From the NCBI RefSeq assembly GCF_018388425.1, contig NZ_CP074406.1, forward strand, positions 1,178,001-1,242,000: a DNA stretch of 64,000 nt. Reading direction: 5' to 3'. Under the pieces are notes generated by a model. That model did not search any database, was not told where the DNA came from, and was given only the letters and a program-made list of their open reading frames with translations. The position numbers and the translations under genes are program-made. Positions 58,411 through 64,000 of this stretch are shown here, piece by piece (within the stretch, counting starts at the first letter, position 1; each line of letters begins with the position of its first letter). The DNA comes from Nocardioides faecalis. Its GTDB lineage: Bacteria; Actinomycetota; Actinomycetes; Propionibacteriales; Nocardioidaceae.

Positions 58411-59786
58411 GCTTCCTTGCTTGAGGGGGCTGAGGTGCTCAGCGTGGACAGGACACCGCTCAGGGGTGCGGTTGCGTCGAGGACGGCCGAGACCACCTCG
58501 TCGGTGCGCGCGGCACCGAGGACCGGCTCGGCGAGCCGGCGGAACTTGTCGACGAGGTCGGCGCGGGTGAGCGGGTTGGTCGGCTCACCCTTGGGGGTGT
58601 GCACCTCGGCCTCGAAGGTCCGGCCGTCGGTGGTCTCCAGCACCACGCGGCTGGCCCAGACGCGGGGGAACATCTCGGTCAGCCGCGGCTCCTCGCGCAC
58701 CGCGACCCGCTGGTAGAGCCGCAGGATCCGCTCGTCGGCGAGGTCGTCCTGGCTCAGCGCGGTCAGGCTCGGGCCGTTGACGTACGTCGAGGCGATGGTG
58801 AAGGCGGTGCTGAGCCTCGCTGCCACCAGGGTGGCCGGCTCGCACTCCTGCTCGACGGCGACGCGGTGGGTGAAGACCGTGAGCGCGTGGACCTGCTCGG
58901 GGTCGACCCGGCCGTGGGCGGCCTCGATGGCCGCCAACGCGTCGATCCCGGAGTGGGCGTAGCGGCAGGCGTTGTAGGGACGCAACGACAGCTCCTGCAC
59001 GCCCATCGGCGCCCCGGCGCCGGGCAGGGCCAGCTGTTCGAGGCGGATGTCGTCGGCGAAGGCGGCGAAGAACCCCTCCGGGCCCTCGAGCACCGTGTCG
59101 GGACCGGTGAAGCCCCCGCGCGCAAGGAGGGCGGCCACGATCCCGCTGTGCGCGGGCAGGCCGCCGTGCAGCGCCATCAGCATGCCGCCGGCGTTGCGGA
59201 ACTCGTAGAGGCCGCCGGCGCTGCTGCCGGCGATGCCCAGCGCGTCGAGGGTCTGCTCGCTCGACGCGCCGAGGAGCATCGAGGCGGTCAACGCCGTGCC
59301 GAACGGGTTGCAGGTCGCGGTCGGGTGGAACCCGCGGGCGCGATGGCTGGGGTTCACCACCCCGCCGACCCGCACGACCATCTCGACGCCGGCCACGATC
59401 GCGTCCAGGATCGCGTCGTCGTCCGCATCGGTCTCCGCGCCGAGCCCGAGCGCCGTCGCCACGACCGAGCAGCCGGGGTGGGTGATGGACTGCGAGTGGG
59501 TGTCGGTCAGCCCCAGGCTGTAGGCCATCGTGCCGTTGACCAGAGCGGCGGTCGCGACGTCGAACCGCTTCTCGGAGCCGATCACGGGGGAGGTGCCCGG
59601 CGAGCGCAGCGCCGACATCGTCTGCAGCACCGTGCGCCCCTCCTCGGTCCGGCTGCCGGCGATGCCGACCCCGAGGACATCGAGCACGAGCTCGCGCGCG
59701 GCCGACCGCGTGGCGTCCGGGGCGGGCAGGAGGCCCTTCAGCTCGGTGACGAAGGTGCGGGTGGTGGTGGGTGCGGGGGAAGACAT
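58407..59786 (-). CDS. MmgE/PrpD-family protein with altered active site
   Basis: A 459-aa member of the methylcitrate dehydratase/aconitate decarboxylase family. His103 (THPG), His154 (GFHPT) and the C-terminal RYAHSGIDA are kept. The usual His before the Asp cluster is Tyr89, the FDD element is LTD, and the Lys that precedes the HAG loop in paralogs is Met204. It is co-transcribed with the DUF6282 gene and divergent from the lyase operon across an operator candidate. Confidence 0.87.
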   Translation of the reverse strand: MSSPAPTTTRTFVTELKGLLPAPDATRSAARELVLDVLGVGIAGSRTEEGRTVLQTMSALRSPGTSPVIGSEKRFDVATAALVNGTMAYSLGLTDTHSQSITHPGCSVVATALGLGAETDADDDAILDAIVAGVEMVVRVGGVVNPSHRARGFHPTATCNPFGTALTASMLLGASSEQTLDALGIAGSSAGGLYEFRNAGGMLMALHGGLPAHSGIVAALLARGGFTGPDTVLEGPEGFFAAFADDIRLEQLALPGAGAPMGVQELSLRPYNACRYAHSGIDALAAIEAAHGRVDPEQVHALTVFTHRVAVEQECEPATLVAARLSTAFTIASTYVNGPSLTALSQDDLADERILRLYQRVAVREEPRLTEMFPRVWASRVVLETTDGRTFEAEVHTPKGEPTNPLTRADLVDKFRRLAEPVLGAARTDEVVSAVLDATAPLSGVLSTLSTSAPSSKEA

Positions 59787-60048
59787 GTCCGCCCCTCCCT
59801 CTCTCGTGACGGGTCATCTGTATACGGCGCACTCGACGTGTACGACTGTTGCCAGACGTGGTCTGCCGTGCCGTAGTTGAAGCCTCCACCCTGGGGTCCC
59901 GCAGGTGCTCGGCCCGCGTGCCGCTAGTCGGCACAAGGGCAGTGAGAGGCCGTCTGGATGCTTGGTATACGTAGATCACCTCCGGCCGACAGGGCCGGTC
60001 AGATCGATCCCGGGCCCCTCTGGCGCGGGACGAGTGAGGTTCGTTGAG
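59787..60048. promoter_or_regulatory. Divergent control region with GTATAC sites
   Basis: 262 nt between the MmgE/PrpD gene and the lyase operon. It holds two GTATAC palindromes (59820-59825 and 59965-59970) and one IclR-type operator candidate. GTATAC-type sites are common operators of GntR/FadR-family proteins, and a GntR gene begins 3.8 kb downstream. Confidence 0.45.
59918..59934. promoter_or_regulatory. IclR-type operator candidate 8
   Basis: GTGCCGCTAGTCGGCAC, 114 nt upstream of the lyase start and 131 nt from the divergent MmgE/PrpD start. Confidence 0.65.
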
Positions 60049-60948
60049 ATGAGTACCAAGAGTCAGCTCCGAAGCCGGTTGGCACAGGAGCGGATCGTCG
60101 TCCTCCCGGGCGTCGCGGACGCGATGACCGCGCGGTTGGCCGAGGACGCAGGCTTCGAGGCCGTCTACGTCACGGGAGCCGGGTTCGCCAACGCGAGCTT
60201 CGGTCAGCCGGACGTGGGACTGGTGACGATGAGCGAGGTCGTCGAGCACGTCCGGCGGGTCTCCCGCGCGGTCGGCATCCCGGTCGTCGTCGACGCGGAC
60301 ACCGGCTACGGAGGCCTGCTGAACGTGCACCGCACGGTCCAGGAGCTCGAGCACGCCGGCGCCGCCGCGATCCAGCTCGAGGACCAGGCGATCCCCAAGC
60401 GCTGCGGTCACTTCGACGGCCAGTCGCTCGTGTCGTCGGCTGAGATGGTGAGCAGGATCGCGGCCGCGGTCGACGCCCGGCGCGACCCCGAACTCGTGCT
60501 CATCGCCCGCACCGACGCCTACCAGAGCGAGGGCCTCGAGGGCGCGGTCGCTCGTGCCAACGCCTACCTGGCGGCCGGCGCGGACCTGATCTTCGTCGAG
60601 GCCCCCCGCAGCGCCGAGGACCTCGCCGTGCTGCCGTCGCGGGTGCACGGTCCCGTCCTGGCCAACATGGTCGAGGGGGGCAAGACCCCCTGGCGCAGCG
60701 CCGAGGAGCTCGAAGAGCTGGGCTTCCGCGTGGCGCTGTTCGCCAACGCCACCCTCCGCGTCGCGATGCGTGCCGCCCAGGAGGCGCTCGCCGTCCTCCG
60801 GGAGACCGGCGACACGAAGGAGCTGTGGCCCAAGATGCTCACTTGGGAGCAGCGTCAAGAACTGATCGGCCTGTCGACGATGCAGGCGCTCGAACAGCGC
60901 TTCGTCGACGCCGCCACCGATTCCCACCCACTCAAGCAAGGACAGTGA
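60049..60948 (+). CDS. Isocitrate lyase/PEP mutase-family C-C lyase
   Basis: A 299-aa TIM-barrel enzyme. Metal ligands appear in VDADTGYG (Asp82, Asp84) and QLEDQ (Glu111, Asp112). The catalytic loop PKRCGH (117-121, Cys119) is that of lyases such as 2-methylisocitrate or 2,3-dimethylmalate lyase, and not of phosphonate mutases. It should split a 2-hydroxy-dicarboxylate or tricarboxylate into two acids. It heads an operon with two MmgE/PrpD genes (1-nt gap and an overlap), which parallels the methylcitrate cycle steps of dehydration, hydration and cleavage. Confidence 0.88.
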   Translation: MSTKSQLRSRLAQERIVVLPGVADAMTARLAEDAGFEAVYVTGAGFANASFGQPDVGLVTMSEVVEHVRRVSRAVGIPVVVDADTGYGGLLNVHRTVQELEHAGAAAIQLEDQAIPKRCGHFDGQSLVSSAEMVSRIAAAVDARRDPELVLIARTDAYQSEGLEGAVARANAYLAAGADLIFVEAPRSAEDLAVLPSRVHGPVLANMVEGGKTPWRSAEELEELGFRVALFANATLRVAMRAAQEALAVLRETGDTKELWPKMLTWEQRQELIGLSTMQALEQRFVDAATDSHPLKQGQ

Positions 60949-60949
60949 C

Positions 60950-62305
60950 GTGCCCCAACCCCTCGCAAGAATCCTCGCCGAGCACTTCGCCGCGGCCCCG
61001 GCGCAGCCGGAGCCGAAGCTGGCCGAGATGAAGCGCCTCCTCACCGACTTCGTCGGGGTGGGACTCGCCGGCTCGCAGGCCGACACCGGCCAGCTGGTCG
61101 GTCAGTTCGTCACCTCGGTGGGCGGAGCGCCGGAGGCCTCGCTGATCGGCTCCGGGGCCCGGGTGCCGATGATGCACGCCGCCTTCGCCAACGCGATCTC
61201 CGAGCACAGCGTCGAGCTCGACGACGTGGACGAACTGGCGCTCTTCCACTACGCGCCGGTCATCATGTCCACCGCGCTGGCGGTGGGCCAGGCCACCCGC
61301 GCGAGCGGTGCCGAGGTGCTCTCGGCCGCGCTGTCGGGCGCCGAGATGATGGCCCGGCTCAGCCGCGCCACCAACTCCGCGCTGCGCGACCGGGGCTTCC
61401 ACACCACCCCGACCTGCGGTGTCTTCGGCGCCACCGTCACCGCCGGGCGCCTCCTCGGCCTGGACGCCGACCAGCTGACCAGCGCCCTCGGCCTCGCCGG
61501 CGCCCAGGCGTCGGGCCTGATGGAGATGTACGGCACCTCCATGCAGAAGCGGTTCAACCCCGGGCCCGCCGCCCGCAACGGCGTCGTCGCCGCGCAGCTG
61601 GCGAAGATCGGCTTCACCGGCGCGGACACCATCATCGACGGCGAGCGCGGGTTCGCGCAGTCCTTCGCCGGCTTCCTGGACCCCGAGCCGCTGACGGCCG
61701 GCCTCGGCGAGGACGTGCCCGTGTTCGTGGAGTACAAGCCGTACTCCTGCGCCCGCCCGATCCACAACGCCATCGACTGCGCGCTCGAGGTCCGCCCGCA
61801 CGTCCAGGGGCGCCTGGACGACATCAAGCGGCTCGTGGTCAAGCGGCACCCGGACTGGGCGCACTACCACGTGATCGGCCGCCCGCGGACGTTCCACGAG
61901 GCGCAGGTCAGCCTGCCCTACGCGGTCGCCGTGGCGCTGATCGAGGGCCAGGCCCTGCCGGCCCAGTTCTCCTCGCCCATCCTCGAGGACGAGCGGGTCC
62001 AGAACCTGTCGGCGATCGTCGAGGTCGAGCCCGACGACTCGCTGGCCCGAGGCGTCTCCTGCCACCTGCAGCTGGAGCTGACGGACGGCACCGTGCACGA
62101 GTCGGTCGTCGACTCGCCCCGCGGCTCGCTGGCCAACCCGCTCGACGACGAGGCCCTGCTCGCCAAGAGCACCTCCCTGGGCGCGCCGGTCGTCGGCGCC
62201 GACCGGTTCGCCGAGATCGCCCGCGTGGTCGGCTCCTTCGAGAAGGTCGACTCCGTCGACGAGCTGATGGACCTGCTGGTCGCCGAGGGTGCCGACCGTG
62301 GCTGA
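60950..62305 (+). CDS. MmgE/PrpD-family dehydratase/decarboxylase, canonical active site
   Basis: A 451-aa protein with the conserved positions in place: His86 and Asp91-Asp92 (EHSVELDD), His100, His151 (GFHTTPTCG), Lys200 (MQKRFNPG) and His272 (PIHNAID). GTG start, 1 nt after the lyase stop, with an AAGGAC ribosome site. It likely dehydrates, hydrates or decarboxylates a branched carboxylic acid for the lyase. Confidence 0.9.
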   Translation: MPQPLARILAEHFAAAPAQPEPKLAEMKRLLTDFVGVGLAGSQADTGQLVGQFVTSVGGAPEASLIGSGARVPMMHAAFANAISEHSVELDDVDELALFHYAPVIMSTALAVGQATRASGAEVLSAALSGAEMMARLSRATNSALRDRGFHTTPTCGVFGATVTAGRLLGLDADQLTSALGLAGAQASGLMEMYGTSMQKRFNPGPAARNGVVAAQLAKIGFTGADTIIDGERGFAQSFAGFLDPEPLTAGLGEDVPVFVEYKPYSCARPIHNAIDCALEVRPHVQGRLDDIKRLVVKRHPDWAHYHVIGRPRTFHEAQVSLPYAVAVALIEGQALPAQFSSPILEDERVQNLSAIVEVEPDDSLARGVSCHLQLELTDGTVHESVVDSPRGSLANPLDDEALLAKSTSLGAPVVGADRFAEIARVVGSFEKVDSVDELMDLLVAEGADRG

Positions 62306-63692
62306 GACCACCGCAGGCCCGCTGACCGCCGAGCTCGGTGAGTTCGCCGCCGGGCTGACGTTCGACGCGATCCCCGCGGACCTCGTGACCCACATGAAGC
62401 GGTGCGTGCTCGACACCGTCGGGTGCGGGGTCTACGGCGCCTCGTTGGAGTGGAGCCGCATCCTGCGCTCCACCCTGCTCGAGGTCGACGGGACCGGCGT
62501 GGGCAGGCTCCTGGGCGCGGAGGGACTGCTCAGCGCTCCGCACTCCGCCCTCGTCAACGGCTCCGCGATCCATGCCTTCGAGATCGACGACCTGCACCCG
62601 CGCTCCATCGTGCACCCCGGCTCGGTCGTGCTGCCGGCGGCGCTGGCGGCGGCCGACGTGCGCGGCGGGGTCACCGGGCGGGAGCTGGTGACGGCCCTGG
62701 TGGCCGGCTACGAGGTCTCGGCGCGGGTGGGCAACTCCGTCGGTGCGGCGCACCTGCGGCAGGGCTACCACCCCACCGCCACCCACGGCACCATCGGCGC
62801 CGCGGTCGCGGCGGCGTCGATCCTCGGGCTCGACGCGGACCGGACCGTGCACGCGATGGGCATCGCGGGCACCCAGGCCGCCGGCCTGATGGCGGCGCAG
62901 TACTCCTCGATGGTGAAGCGGTTCCACGCCGGTCGCGCGGCGCAGAGCGGCGTCTACGGTGCCCTCCTCGCGGCGAACGGCTACACCGGGATCGACAACC
63001 TCTTCGAGGCCGAGTACGGCGGATACGGCCCCACGATGTCGCCCGAGTACGACGACACCGAGCTCACCCGCGGGCTGGGGGAGACGTGGGAGTCGCGCCT
63101 GGTCGGGTTCAAGCCCTACTCCACGAACGGCAGCTGCCACCCCACCATCGACGCGCTGCTGGCGATGCGGGAGGAGCACGGCCTGCGGCCCGAGATGGTC
63201 GGGGAGATCCGCATCGAGGCCTCGACCGCGACGAAGGCGCACGTCGGGTGGGAGTACACGCCCGGCAGCGTCACCACGGCCCAGATGAACCTGGGCTACA
63301 TCGCCGCGGCCGTCCTCACCGACGGCGATGCGTTCGTCCGGCAGTTCTCGCCGGAGCGGATCGTCGACCCCGAGCTGGTCTCCTTCGCGCACCGCGTGCA
63401 CGTCGCCATCGCGCCGGACATCGACGCCGAGGGCGACGGCGGCCGCCACCACACCCGGATCGCCGTGCACCTGCGCGACGGCCGGGTGCTGACGGACGAC
63501 CGCGCCTTCGCCCGGGGGAGCTCGCGGCGGCCGATGACCGAGGACGAGCTGCGTGCCAAGTTCGACAAGCTGACCCAGGACCTGGTCGGGGCGGAGCGCT
63601 CGGCCGCTCTCATGTCCACGATCGACGACCTCGACGAGGCCCCGTCCTTGGACTCCCTGTGGTCGGGGATGGGTGGTTCGGCGCTCGTGTGA
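62298..63692 (+). CDS. MmgE/PrpD-family dehydratase/decarboxylase, canonical active site
   Basis: A 464-aa protein with His92 and Asp97-Asp98 (IHAFEIDD), His106 (VHPGS), His158 (GYHPTATHG), Lys207 (MVKRFHAG) and His281 (CHPTIDA), the full family set. The start was taken as GTG 62298, 7 nt after a GAGGGT; GTG 62289 is an alternative. It overlaps the preceding MmgE/PrpD gene by 8 nt. The two may form a heteromeric pair or act on successive intermediates. It is last in the lyase operon. Confidence 0.9.
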   Translation: MAETTAGPLTAELGEFAAGLTFDAIPADLVTHMKRCVLDTVGCGVYGASLEWSRILRSTLLEVDGTGVGRLLGAEGLLSAPHSALVNGSAIHAFEIDDLHPRSIVHPGSVVLPAALAAADVRGGVTGRELVTALVAGYEVSARVGNSVGAAHLRQGYHPTATHGTIGAAVAAASILGLDADRTVHAMGIAGTQAAGLMAAQYSSMVKRFHAGRAAQSGVYGALLAANGYTGIDNLFEAEYGGYGPTMSPEYDDTELTRGLGETWESRLVGFKPYSTNGSCHPTIDALLAMREEHGLRPEMVGEIRIEASTATKAHVGWEYTPGSVTTAQMNLGYIAAAVLTDGDAFVRQFSPERIVDPELVSFAHRVHVAIAPDIDAEGDGGRHHTRIAVHLRDGRVLTDDRAFARGSSRRPMTEDELRAKFDKLTQDLVGAERSAALMSTIDDLDEAPSLDSLWSGMGGSALV

Positions 63693-63716
63693 CCCACGGC
63701 GTCCGCCCTCCTCATG

Positions 63717-63752
63717 AGCTCCCCCTGGCCTCGCCGGCCAGGGGGAGCTTCG
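63717..63752 (+). terminator. Terminator after the lyase operon
   Basis: AGCTCCCCCTGGCC (63717-63730) pairs perfectly with GGCCAGGGGGAGCT (63736-63749), followed by TCGCCGTT. Confidence 0.85.
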
Positions 63753-63804
63753 CCGTTCCCGCCCACCTCGAAGGCGTCTTTTCGCAGGCCCGACCAGGGA
63801 CGGG

Positions 63805-63815
63805 ATACGTGGTAT
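63805..63815. promoter_or_regulatory. Inverted repeat in the GntR promoter
   Basis: ATAC-GTG-GTAT lies 9 nt before the GntR start and could be an autoregulatory operator. It shares ATAC/GTAT halves with the GTATAC sites at 59820 and 59965. Confidence 0.35.
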
Positions 63816-63824
63816 TCTCCGGCG

Positions 63825-64000
63825 GTGGATGACATCGCAGGTCTCGACGCGAACGGCGCGAGGCGCTGGGACTCCCGGGCCAGTGAGGCCTACCACCGGA
63901 TCCGTGCCCTGATCTACGACGGCTCGATCCCGCCCGACGCGACCTTGGTCGAGGCGAGGCTGGTGCGGGTGCTGGAGATGAGCCGCACCCCGGTGCGTGA
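63825..64000 (+). CDS. GntR-family regulator, N-terminal part
   Basis: The frame is open from a GTG to the window edge (58 codons). The product reads VDDIAGLDANGARRWDS, then YHRIRALIYDGSIPPDATL, VEARLVRVLEMSRTPVR, which is the start of a GntR winged helix-turn-helix. The effector domain lies outside the window, so the subfamily is unknown. It follows a terminator and has its own promoter. Confidence 0.8.
   Translation, partial: MDDIAGLDANGARRWDSRASEAYHRIRALIYDGSIPPDATLVEARLVRVLEMSRTPVR

Noticed and set aside
58585..61086. Long minus-strand open frame spanning three genes
   Set aside because: It crosses a divergent promoter and two opposing genes with strong family motifs; low-complexity Arg/Gly translation.

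Overview
The window is high-GC actinobacterial chromosome with dense, often overlapping genes. A complete GlgE-type trehalose/glycogen set, a paired etfB/etfA, the order nadD-rsfS-histidine phosphatase, and many small membrane proteins suggest a Nocardioidaceae-like organism. That placement is inferred from gene content, not from a marker gene. No rRNA, CRISPR array, transposase or integrase was seen.

Region 1 (1-38.4 kb) is ordinary chromosome. It holds the end of cdsA, a tryptophan catabolic pair (tryptophan 2,3-dioxygenase and kynureninase), rlmN, a LOG-family protein, metX, a secreted M1 peptidase, a bPH-domain protein, a YbbN/CnoX-like protein, an EI24 protein, a divergent LysR/EamA pair and an unusual GNAT-like/NUDIX fusion. 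Carbohydrate storage genes follow: glgB, then an overlapping minus-strand run glgE-treS-mak, then glgP and glgX, with an MFS transporter, a DUF2975/HTH pair and moeA between them. After these come an enoyl-CoA hydratase, etfBA, a secreted PLD-like protein, proA, a CDP-alcohol phosphatidyltransferase with a VTT-like partner, and nadD-rsfS-phosphatase. The region ends at tRNA-Ala(GGC) with a strong terminator.

Region 2 (38.5-64 kb) is an accessory catabolic cluster. It encodes a NitT/TauT-type ABC importer and two paralogous sets of aromatic-ring genes. Each set has an HsaA-like flavin monooxygenase, a flavin reductase fused to an IclR-like effector domain, a type I extradiol dioxygenase and alpha/beta hydrolases. 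It also encodes an MBL-fold hydrolase, a CMD-family protein, a DUF6282 hydrolase, an isocitrate-lyase/PEP-mutase-family lyase, four MmgE/PrpD proteins, an IclR regulator and the start of a GntR regulator. The order suggests uptake, hydroxylation, meta-cleavage, C-C hydrolysis, then dehydratase/lyase processing of carboxylic acids. The substrate cannot be named from sequence.

The main discovery is a 17-bp palindrome, GTKCCG-N5-CGGCAC, at eight promoter-proximal sites from 38.5 to 59.9 kb. One site precedes the iclR gene, so this looks like an IclR regulon covering the whole cluster. Other notable points are an alpha/beta hydrolase paralog that has lost all three catalytic residues and two MmgE/PrpD copies that have lost conserved active-site positions.
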